DNA of 27,554 nucleotides. It comes from DASPMP01 sp035758925. Its GTDB lineage: Bacteria > Gemmatimonadota > Gemmatimonadetes > Gemmatimonadales > Gemmatimonadaceae. Below are positions 17,101 to 23,175 of the stretch, piece by piece (positions within the stretch are counted from its first letter, which is position 1; the number at the start of each line of letters is the position of its first letter). Below the pieces are notes generated by a model. The model was not told where the DNA came from, ran no database searches, and worked only from the letters and a program-made list of their open reading frames with translations. Made by a program: the position numbers and the translations under genes. The stretch is from NCBI GenBank assembly GCA_035758925.1, contig DASTVV010000133.1, positions 1-27,554 on the forward strand. Reading direction: 5' to 3'.

Positions 17101-17369
17101 ATGTAGCGCGCGACCACGTTCGCGGTGCGGCCTGACTTACCGGACACGTCGATCGTGAACGTGTAGTTGCCGTTCGCGTCAGCGATGCCGCCGACGCCGA
17201 GGTCAGGAATGCCGATGCTCGCTCCACCGAGCGGCTGTCCCGCCTGCGACGTGATCTTGCCCGTGAATACGGCGGTCTGTGCACTGGCGGCGCTCGGTAG
17301 GAACGCCAGCGCGACAAACACCGCCATTGCCGTCACCGTGGTACGGAACGGGAAGGGATTACGACCCAT
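14118..17369 (-). CDS. SusC/RagA-family TonB-dependent outer-membrane transporter
   Basis: 1083-residue TonB-dependent transporter. Order: signal peptide MGRNPFPFRTTVTAMAVFV..., cleaved after PSAASA; carboxypeptidase-regulatory-like domain at about 32-105 (TGKITSQAGQPLGGASIGIP); TonB-box-like LEEVIVTGT; plug domain at about 120-245 (SGQPGSEPSIRLRSATSLTG, DPLVIVDGTI, DIERIEVIKGAAASSLYGSD, ANGVIQIFTKRG), with the SusC/RagA-characteristic IEVIKGAAA; then the barrel to the terminal aromatic strand YRTFTAMLEFGF. The frame is open up to 17615 but ATG 17367-17369, with GAGG 7 bases upstream, gives the signal peptide. A promoter at 17536-17564 leaves a leader of about 160 bases. It is the partner of SusD 29 bases downstream. 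Probable import of saccharides or peptides; the exact substrate is unknown. Confidence 0.95.
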   Translation of the reverse strand: MGRNPFPFRTTVTAMAVFVALAFLPSAASAQTAVFTGKITSQAGQPLGGASIGIPDLGVGGIADANGNYTFTIDVSGKSGRTANVVARYIGYKPKRLPVTLTAGRVQHDFVLERDVLNLEEVIVTGTSEATSQKKATFSVGVVDNTQLKEVPSASPLGGLQGKIPGASVITVSGQPGSEPSIRLRSATSLTGRQDPLVIVDGTISRLSLADINSEDIERIEVIKGAAASSLYGSDAANGVIQIFTKRGASLAEGQTSFTFRNEYGQNNLPKVIEGNMSHNYKVLCGASACTRDQAGTSAVTAFDESSGGRTSDDDLIADNRYPVYYDQLRKVFRPAQFLTNYVSVGQRRGTTNFNASFQNQRDAGVLNILKGYNRQNFRLNVDQSLTENIDLNMGAFYGRSHSDQGEDHGIFFGLRFIEPNVKLDSIAQCGNTCPYNGAYNPLIKQAPLSTNVVNPLYVLSQQDVNNDRDRFTGTFKATYRPVSWLTGEANVGYDEANVNYRFFQPKDFSNSGGIPGTGDLQHRSDADRAYNTSLALTSVRSFWNDQIRNTSKAAYMYEDQTNTFVRVEATGLEVKGITEFGAAKQGLTSPVLPTSQTEAIRAKNLFFVTTFDIKDRYVIDGLIRRDQSSLFGSDERSATYHRLSGAWRVTEDFSIPGIDELKLRASHGTAGLRPSFSAQYEIYSVTGGKPVKVGLGNNQLKPAFSSENEYGFNVNFLTNYSIEYNYSQKRTTDQIIKVPLSAAAGYKTQWQNAGSLEGHTHELAVGAVLVSKADRFWRVNMTADRTRQKITDLKVGAFLVGPFDNSQNAQMFRIAKGEPFGVMYGDKWIKTAAQLQETIAAGRLTGTTADYQQNEEGFFVRKTAYHTITEVPLRAYVCTEKAANGTCITSNSVQQIADVNPDATLGFSTTAQWKSVSLNSTVSWTKGGQIYNYTRQWPFNELRDKVIDQSGKPDPGVCAANWATADPTCPYKTGRKPTTYYSTFYNNFNPNDYFVEDGSYVRLRELALNYNLPAKWASKIPVGDIRSARIGLVGRNLWTSTKYTGYDPDVTAPGGGNPFAYRVDYFTYPAYRTFTAMLEFGF

Positions 17370-17454
17370 GACATGACCTCGCTGCGCGTGAAAGGATTGG
17401 CCTTCGGCGACCTGCGCGGATGCAAACCAACGCGGCGATACTCGCCGGCTTGAG

Positions 17455-17484
17455 AAAAAACCCGCACCAGCGGATGCGCTGGCG
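17455..17484 (-). terminator. Terminator-like hairpin in the susC leader
   Basis: Read on the minus strand, an 8-bp stem with one G-T pair (CGCCAGCG / CGCTGGTG, loop CATC) is followed after CGGG by six T residues. It lies about 45 to 75 bases after the predicted susC transcription start and about 85 bases before its ATG, so it could attenuate susC-susD. A second hairpin, CGGCGA/TCGCCG with a 3-base loop, lies just downstream at 17433-17447. No leader peptide with an ATG is seen before the hairpin. The few bases between stem and T-run weaken the call. Confidence 0.45.
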
Positions 17485-17535
17485 TGACGAAATCGAGATG
17501 AAAGCCGAGCGGGAGAAAGAGCAGAAAGCGGGGCT

Positions 17536-17564
17536 ATTATGAGACTTACGCCACAGCCGGTCAA
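17536..17564 (-). promoter_or_regulatory. Probable sigma-70-type promoter of susC-susD
   Basis: On the minus strand, TTGACC (17559-17564) is followed by 17 bases and CATAAT (17536-17541). This is the best -35/-10 pair I saw in the window, with exactly the ideal spacer. Expected start of transcription is near 17528, about 160 bases before the susC ATG. Confidence 0.62.
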
Positions 17565-17570
17565 GTAGTG

Positions 17571-17665
17571 CAGGTGACCACTCATCAACTGGGCTAACCT
17601 CTCCATCCTTGGCAACGGTCACCTTATCCCCGGATAACACACAGGTGAGGTATAATCAGGTGTCA
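17571..17665. promoter_or_regulatory. Divergent control region with four CAGGTG motifs and an operator-like palindrome
   Basis: Between susC (minus) and the plug-domain gene (plus), the word AGGTGA or a close variant occurs four times: CAGGTGACC at 17571-17579, its perfect 8-base reverse complement GGTCACCT at 17617-17624, CAGGTGAGG at 17642-17650 and CAGGTGTCA at 17657-17665. A palindrome TTATCC-CC-GGATAA lies at 17624-17637. TATAAT at 17651-17656 is a likely -10 box for the plus-strand gene, although no -35 match is seen 17 bases upstream. The arrangement looks like a regulator-binding region serving both directions. Confidence 0.45.
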
Positions 17666-17683
17666 GGAGCTTGCGAGCGGACC

Positions 17684-18499
17684 ATGGATTTCAGCAGGTC
17701 GAGCGTTGGCGTAGCTGCCGCAGCGACACTGATTGTGGCGGTCCTCGTCGCGCCGCTGACCGGAGCGGGAGTCGCCGGGGCGCAGACCACGTCCGAGCTA
17801 AGTGGCCGTGTCACAGACAGATCCACGGGAAGGCCGATCCCGAAAGCGGACATCATCGTCCTGGCCACGACCCGTTCCGCGACGACGGATTCCGCGGGCA
17901 GGTACCTGATCACCGGAATGCTTCCGGGGATGTACCGGATGGTAGTCAGGGCCGCCAACTTCCCGGCCCTGCAGCTCAGCATCGCCATCACCGACGTCAG
18001 GCGAACTGATCGGTCCATCGTGCTCGATTCCACGGCGTCGGGACGGTTGGCTGCCGCACAGTCGCTGCCACCCATCGGCGTGACCGCCGAGGCCTACAGT
18101 GTGCCCCTCCGCCTGGTGGACTTCGAACGACGGCGCCACACCGGGCGCGGTCAGTATCTGACCGAGAAGGAGATCCTCCAGCTCAACGCATACAACCTCG
18201 CGGACGCCGTAAAGGGCCTGCGCGGCGTGACATACGAATGTGGCGGGGGTTTGGGTTGCTTCATAAGAATGACGCGAGCACCGATGCGGTGTCTGCCCGA
18301 GTACATCGTGGACGACCACGTGCAGAACGACTTTGGTCCACACACTCCCATCCGCGACATCGTCGGCGTGGAGGTCTACACCGGTCCGTCCGAGGTGCCG
18401 GGCGAATACGCGGGCAGGAATTCCGGCTGCGGTGTCGTGGTCATCTGGACACGGGCCGGTCCGGAGAAGAGGCCCGATCCGGACAAGAAGAAACCCTAA
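17684..18499 (+). CDS. Carboxypeptidase-regulatory-like plus TonB-plug-like protein without barrel
   Basis: 271-residue exported protein. Signal sequence about 1-33 (VGVAAAATLIVAVLVAPL..., cleaved near AGAQ). A carboxypeptidase-regulatory-like domain at about 36-115 (SGRVTDRSTGRPIPKADIIV, TDSAGRYLITGMLPGMYRMVV) is followed by a plug-like domain at about 158-257 (LTEKEILQLNAYNLADAVKG, PEYIVDDHVQND, IRDIVGVEVYTGPSEVPGEY, CGVVVIWTR). It resembles the front of a TonB-dependent receptor, but the protein stops where the barrel should begin, in a Lys/Pro-rich end. Four cysteines (C186, C192, C203, C249) suggest disulphides. AGGAG and TATAAT precede the ATG at 17684. It is divergent from susC, and its TAA overlaps the stop of the convergent gene. 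Function unknown; a periplasmic or surface accessory to the transporter is possible. Confidence 0.78.
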   Translation: MDFSRSSVGVAAAATLIVAVLVAPLTGAGVAGAQTTSELSGRVTDRSTGRPIPKADIIVLATTRSATTDSAGRYLITGMLPGMYRMVVRAANFPALQLSIAITDVRRTDRSIVLDSTASGRLAAAQSLPPIGVTAEAYSVPLRLVDFERRRHTGRGQYLTEKEILQLNAYNLADAVKGLRGVTYECGGGLGCFIRMTRAPMRCLPEYIVDDHVQNDFGPHTPIRDIVGVEVYTGPSEVPGEYAGRNSGCGVVVIWTRAGPEKRPDPDKKKP

Positions 18500-21400
18500 G
18501 GCGACGGGACGCCCAGCTCGCGCTGGCCCGCGACAATCGGGACGCGCTGCTCGCGCCCGCCCGGCCAGCGAATCCACACCTCCCTGGCATCCGCGGGCAG
18601 GGCCAGGACAGTGACCGGGTCGTCCACCGACCAGTAGCCACTTCCAGCCCGGATCTCGCGCACCGGACCATTCCCGACGCGCAGCTGCGCACCGATCGCC
18701 GTCGGATTTTCCGGTCCACCGTTCAGGCGAACGCGAAGCCCGGCCGACGCGCCACGATTGTGCCACAGAGTAGTCGCTGCCCCGTTCTGCGAAACGGCCA
18801 GGTCGATGCGACCGTCGCTGTCGTAATCGGACACGGCAGCGCCGCGTTGATCGCCGAGGATGCGAATCCCCGACCGCGCGACGCTGAGCGGCTCGAAGTT
18901 GCCATTGCCGTCGCCAAGCAGTAGCAGACCCGCGCCCGCGTCGAAGCGCGGCGTCTCCATCTCGGTCGGTGAAAAATTCTCCGCGAGGAACAGATCCTCG
19001 TGTCCGTCGCCGTCGAAATCCGCGACCACCGGCGCAAACGCCGGAGCGAGCTGCGCATACGGGGGAAGCGGACGTGCCTCGAATCGACCGCCGCGATTGA
19101 GCAGCACGAGATGATCGAATGTTGTAGCGCCAACACGAATGGCGCCTTGTCGGCGATCGCCGAGCACCGCGTCCACCGACGACGTCGAGTAGTCGGCGAA
19201 CGTCGCGATGCGGTCGCGTGCCGACGGAACAGCGAGCATGACCTTCTCGAATGACGCGAGCGGCATCTCGCGGCCACTGGCGGAATCACGCCTGGCGAAC
19301 ACGAGACCCAGCCCCCGACCGCCGAAGTTGCCGACGACGAGGGTGTAGGGCCGCGTCTCACTGGCCTGCCACGGGGTGTTTCGTCCCCAGCTCGTCACGA
19401 CGAGGTCCAACTTGCCGTCGCCATCGAAGTCGCCGGCCGAGAGGCCGTTCCAGCGGCTCGTTCGCGCCGATAGCCCCCACTCGCGCGTGACGTCCCGGAA
19501 TCTTCCCGCCTCATTGTGGAACACTCGCACTGGTCCCCACTCGGCGGTCGTGACGAGCTCGGGTCGTCCGTCGCCGTCGAGATCCGTCAGGAGCGCGGCG
19601 GATACGAGCCCGAGAGACGACAAGGCCGGCGCGTTCGCCGAATCGAGCGCCCACGTACCGTTCGCTTGTCGCAGCCAGAGGCGCGATTTGGCCGGGACGG
19701 GCCAGGCTCCGGGAACGATGCGCGTCCCCACGAACAGATCGAGCCGTCCGTCGCCGTTCACGTCGCCGAGCGCAAGCGGACCGACGCTGGCACTGTCGCC
19801 GATCATGACGTCGATGCTGTGTCCAAGACCGCCCCGCTCGCGCGGGAACCCGACGAGTGAAGGCAGCGCCAGCGCGTCCGCCGGCGACGACGTTTCGTAA
19901 TTCATCTGTCCCGCCACGAGCAGCAGGCCGCGTTTGGCGTCGGGAACGGGAACGATGGCCGTGAGATCCGCCGGGCTCGGAGACCCCGGTGGATTGCTGA
20001 GCGCGAAACGCGATTGCCCTTGTCCGCCGGCATTGCGTAACAGCGCGACCTTGCCGCCGCGCCCCGTGCCAACGATGAGATCCGCGCGACCGTCGCCGTC
20101 CACGTCTGCCCACGTCACACCGGGTCCCAGCTGGCTGAACTTGTTGGGCAGCAGTGGCTGGCGGCGGTAGTCGTCGAAGAGTGAGTCGACGTGGCTGTGC
20201 CCGCGGAGCAGCCGAGTCGCGTCTTCGAAGAGCGGACTGTCGGGTTGACGGGTTTCTGGCTGTCGGGTTTCTGATTGGCGCGTTGCGATCTGACCGACCG
20301 GTTCGCGCACACGATAGAGGCGATTGCCTTTTGCCGACGAGATCGTGGAAACCGCTCCGCTGCGCCAGCGCACCTCGATGCTGAACGTGGTATCGGAGCC
20401 CGCGGCAAACGTCAGTGCGGGCGCACTGCCCGAGAGGTAGTAGCCGCCGGCCGTGATCTCGCGCGTCTGCGCCGGCAGGGATGCGCCGCGCACGGTCACG
20501 CGCGCACCGATTCCGTTGCGGTTTCGGTCGCCGTCCGCGCCAAGCAGCTCGACCTGGACGCGAGGTACGGCGCTCTCGTTGCGATACAGCGCCGGCGCGT
20601 CGTTCAGTCGTGTCGCGATGACGTCCTGGTCGCCGTCGCCGTCGAGGTCAGCGAGCGCGATGCCCTGGGAAATGCCCGCGTCGGCGCCGATGCCCCACTC
20701 GCGACTGTGGTCGCTGAACGTGGCGTCATGGTTGTTCCTGAATGCGAAGCTGCGCGTGGCACTGCGGGGGAACTCACCCTGTTCCCGGTTCCACGCGACG
20801 CGTGGCCTGCTGTTCCGAATGCGCTGGAACGTGTCCGCGTCACGGACGTCCCAGCGATGGCCGTTCAATGCGACGAGATCTTCATAGCCGTCGAGGTCGA
20901 CGTCGACGAAGGCAGAGCCCCACGTCCAGTCCGTCCCGCTCACGCCGGCGAAGTCGGAGATGGATGCCCACGTTCCGTCACCGCGCGAGAGCAGGAGGGC
21001 GTTGCGCATCCATTGCTGTCGATCTCCGGCCACGCCGCCCTGCTTGGGCATCGGCGTGTTGGTTGCGATGTGGCGCTGTCGCTCCGCCAGCGTGGAGCCC
21101 ATCATGTCGGCCGTGAAGACATCCACATGGCCATCGCGATCGATGTCGCCGAAGTCCACCGACATGCAGGTATTGCTCGTCTCGCGCACGGCCAGCGCCG
21201 GGACGAGCCGAAAATCGCCCTTGCCGTCGTTGAGCCAGAACTGGTCGGGGTCTTCGAAGTCGTTGCAGACGTAGAGGTCGGGCGCGCCGTCGCCATTCAC
21301 GTCGTAGAAACGCGCCGCGAGCGTGAAATAGTCCGGCTCTTCGCGGAGGCGCTTGCCGTCGCTGTCCGAGAAGCGAGGCGACGTCATCGCGACGCGCGTG

Positions 21401-22278
21401 AACTTTCCCGTGCCATCGTTGACCAGGAACAGGTCTGGCTCGGCGCGCTGCGACTGCACCAGGCCACCCAATTCCGGATGGTCCTCGACGCGGTACTCCC
21501 TCTGCCACTGCTGCGCGACGACATACTTGTCGTCGACTTTGCGCACGATCTGTTCGAAGGCGCGCGCCTGGGGCGGGTACGCGTCGAGCGCGTTCCGCGT
21601 CTTGTACGTACCGACGTAGAGATCGAGGTCGCCGTCGCCGTCCACGTCGGCCAGCGTTACCCCCGTCGCTGCGAAGCCCGCTGGGAACCCGCTCGAGTCC
21701 GTCGCGTCCTCGAACTGCCCCTTCCCGTTGCCCAGCCAGAGCTTGAGCGGGCCGCCCAGGGTTCCGACCACCAGATCGAGATTCGCGTCACCGTTCACGT
21801 CGGCAAAGGCAGCACTTACGGTGGCCAATCCGCGCGTATCGATGCCGCTCGCCGGCGTGACATCCGTAAAACGGAAGTTGCCCTCGTTGTGGTACAACGC
21901 CGCCGGCTGCTCGACGGATGCGAGGAAGAGATCCGGCAGGCCGTCGCCATCGATGTCTCCAGCCGCAACGCCGGCACCGATGAGAAGGTTGCGATTGGAC
22001 AACGCGTCCTCGTCGCGCACGTCGTTGCGATGCGTGACGGCCGTCGCTGACGATGGTATGGACTTGAAGCCAGCATGTCCGCGTGACGGAACCGCCAGCT
22101 CTCTCCAGGAGTAGCCCGCTTCATCGTGCCAGGACACGTCAGTCTGGGGGTGATGGCAGGCCGCGATCGAGAGCGCAGTCACTGCGAGGGCCCAACAGCA
22201 CTGCACAGCGCTGATGACGCGGATCGAGCGGAAACGGCGCAGATGAACCAGTGATTGAGGTCTAGGAGGGCACTTCAC
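18496..22278 (-). CDS. Giant FG-GAP/VCBS-repeat lipoprotein with two ASPIC/UnbV domains
   Basis: 1260-residue exported protein of the CRTAC1-like family. The hydrophobic stretch ending LALSIAAC-type lipobox (ALSIAAC, C41) predicts a lipoprotein. Many Asp-rich calcium-binding FG-GAP/VCBS blades follow, e.g. GDIDGDGLPDLFLA (107-120), DVNGDANLDLVVG, DVDGDGDLDLYVG (211-223) and DLDGDGDQDVIATR (544-557). An ASPIC/UnbV domain at about 578-660 (NGIGARVTVRG) divides two propeller-like halves, and a second closes the protein (AIGAQLRVGNGPVREIRAGSG, VWIRWPGGREQ). Between halves, residues 664-682 form a low-complexity linker (RQSETRQPETRQP). GTG at 22276-22278 is the only evident upstream start, without a clear ribosome site. 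Such proteins commonly accompany SusCD systems; their biochemical role is unknown. It lies 42 bases after the barrel protein gene. Confidence 0.9.
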   Translation of the reverse strand: MKCPPRPQSLVHLRRFRSIRVISAVQCCWALAVTALSIAACHHPQTDVSWHDEAGYSWRELAVPSRGHAGFKSIPSSATAVTHRNDVRDEDALSNRNLLIGAGVAAGDIDGDGLPDLFLASVEQPAALYHNEGNFRFTDVTPASGIDTRGLATVSAAFADVNGDANLDLVVGTLGGPLKLWLGNGKGQFEDATDSSGFPAGFAATGVTLADVDGDGDLDLYVGTYKTRNALDAYPPQARAFEQIVRKVDDKYVVAQQWQREYRVEDHPELGGLVQSQRAEPDLFLVNDGTGKFTRVAMTSPRFSDSDGKRLREEPDYFTLAARFYDVNGDGAPDLYVCNDFEDPDQFWLNDGKGDFRLVPALAVRETSNTCMSVDFGDIDRDGHVDVFTADMMGSTLAERQRHIATNTPMPKQGGVAGDRQQWMRNALLLSRGDGTWASISDFAGVSGTDWTWGSAFVDVDLDGYEDLVALNGHRWDVRDADTFQRIRNSRPRVAWNREQGEFPRSATRSFAFRNNHDATFSDHSREWGIGADAGISQGIALADLDGDGDQDVIATRLNDAPALYRNESAVPRVQVELLGADGDRNRNGIGARVTVRGASLPAQTREITAGGYYLSGSAPALTFAAGSDTTFSIEVRWRSGAVSTISSAKGNRLYRVREPVGQIATRQSETRQPETRQPDSPLFEDATRLLRGHSHVDSLFDDYRRQPLLPNKFSQLGPGVTWADVDGDGRADLIVGTGRGGKVALLRNAGGQGQSRFALSNPPGSPSPADLTAIVPVPDAKRGLLLVAGQMNYETSSPADALALPSLVGFPRERGGLGHSIDVMIGDSASVGPLALGDVNGDGRLDLFVGTRIVPGAWPVPAKSRLWLRQANGTWALDSANAPALSSLGLVSAALLTDLDGDGRPELVTTAEWGPVRVFHNEAGRFRDVTREWGLSARTSRWNGLSAGDFDGDGKLDLVVTSWGRNTPWQASETRPYTLVVGNFGGRGLGLVFARRDSASGREMPLASFEKVMLAVPSARDRIATFADYSTSSVDAVLGDRRQGAIRVGATTFDHLVLLNRGGRFEARPLPPYAQLAPAFAPVVADFDGDGHEDLFLAENFSPTEMETPRFDAGAGLLLLGDGNGNFEPLSVARSGIRILGDQRGAAVSDYDSDGRIDLAVSQNGAATTLWHNRGASAGLRVRLNGGPENPTAIGAQLRVGNGPVREIRAGSGYWSVDDPVTVLALPADAREVWIRWPGGREQRVPIVAGQRELGVPSP
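20233..20289. repeat. In-frame low-complexity repeat inside the FG-GAP gene
   Basis: Short repeats of GTCGGGTT/GACGGGTT with CTGTCGGGTT variants encode the linker RQSETRQPETRQPDSP between the two halves of the protein. Similar GTCGGGT repeats stand in the intergenic stretch at 25604-25646. Confidence 0.6.
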
Positions 22279-22320
22279 AGGAACGCAAGGAGCCGGACGA
22301 GGACAGTGCTGTTTGCGGTC

Positions 22321-23151
22321 TCAGCGCTTGAGTCCAGGCATGTCGTGCTCGAAGCTGAGATACAGCAGCACGCCGCGCTGGCCGTCGTTGGCTCGAAAGC
22401 CGATCGGAAACGCCAGGCCCGGAACGATCTGCAGACCGGACGCGAAGTCATGGGACCACCGCACGCCGGGCGCGACCGTCAGGCCGGTGCTGCGGCTGCG
22501 CGCCGTACCCACGCCAGTGAAACTCTCAGTGCTGGTGACGACGCCTTCGAGCATCAGATTCACGCGCGGATGCACGAGCCAGAGGGCGCTCTGCCCGGCG
22601 TTCAGATGCATCAGGCGGGCGGTGTAGCCCGCGCCAGTCTCGACGCTGGGCACGAACGTGAACCCCGCGTTCGAGTGCAGCGCGAGCGTCGGCGTCGCCA
22701 TGTAGCTGGATGCCAACGCTCCCTGAATGCCGAATGTGCCGCCGCCCAACTTGTCCGAGGCCGTGGGCAGGATGACGCTGAGGCGCGGCGTGACGGCGAG
22801 CCGCGTCTCACCGCTGCCGATCATCTGCAGCCGGTAGTTGATCGCGATGTCGCTCAGCGCCGCGACGCCACCGTCGGGACTGTTCTGCAGCGGCACGGTG
22901 AGCGAGAGCTGGTGCCGCTGCCCGTTGAGTGGCCACTCGTCGGTGAAGGCGTACACCCAGGTGTGCACGTTCCGATCGAAGACCAAGGAATTGATGTGCT
23001 GGACGACGCCTGCCTCCTGGTTGTAGGCCTCTTCCAGCAGGAACGAGTTGTCCTGGATCGGCTTCGATGCCTGTGACGCGCCCGCGGGGCGCCCCTGCGC
23101 GGCCGCATGTGTTGCGATACAGATCGAGAGCGCGAGTGTCAGTCGCAACAT
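22321..23151 (-). CDS. Outer-membrane beta-barrel 'transporter'-type protein
   Basis: 276-residue exported protein. A cleavable signal (MLRLTLALSICIATHAAAQ) is followed by QDNSFLLEEAYNQEAGVVQHINSLVFD and then alternating amphipathic strands with a W/Y/G pattern, ending LLYLSFEHDMPGLKR. This resembles the MetA-pathway/phenol-degradation 'transporter' outer-membrane proteins, which often have no known cargo. The ATG is at 23149-23151. The gene lies 24 bases after the GH3 gene and 42 bases before the FG-GAP gene, so the three are probably one operon. It may be an outer-membrane pore or an assembly partner of the FG-GAP lipoprotein; neither can be shown from sequence. Confidence 0.75.
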   Translation of the reverse strand: MLRLTLALSICIATHAAAQGRPAGASQASKPIQDNSFLLEEAYNQEAGVVQHINSLVFDRNVHTWVYAFTDEWPLNGQRHQLSLTVPLQNSPDGGVAALSDIAINYRLQMIGSGETRLAVTPRLSVILPTASDKLGGGTFGIQGALASSYMATPTLALHSNAGFTFVPSVETGAGYTARLMHLNAGQSALWLVHPRVNLMLEGVVTSTESFTGVGTARSRSTGLTVAPGVRWSHDFASGLQIVPGLAFPIGFRANDGQRGVLLYLSFEHDMPGLKR

Positions 23152-23175
23152 CTTGATGGGAGGAAGGAAGAACTT

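Noticed and set aside
17370..17615. N-terminal extension of SusC
   Set aside because: It would cover the promoter and leader and precede the signal peptide; ATG at 17369 has a ribosome site.
20275..22050. 591-codon plus-strand open frame
   Set aside because: Antisense to the FG-GAP lipoprotein; its Val/Arg-rich pattern mirrors the Asp/Gly repeats on the other strand.
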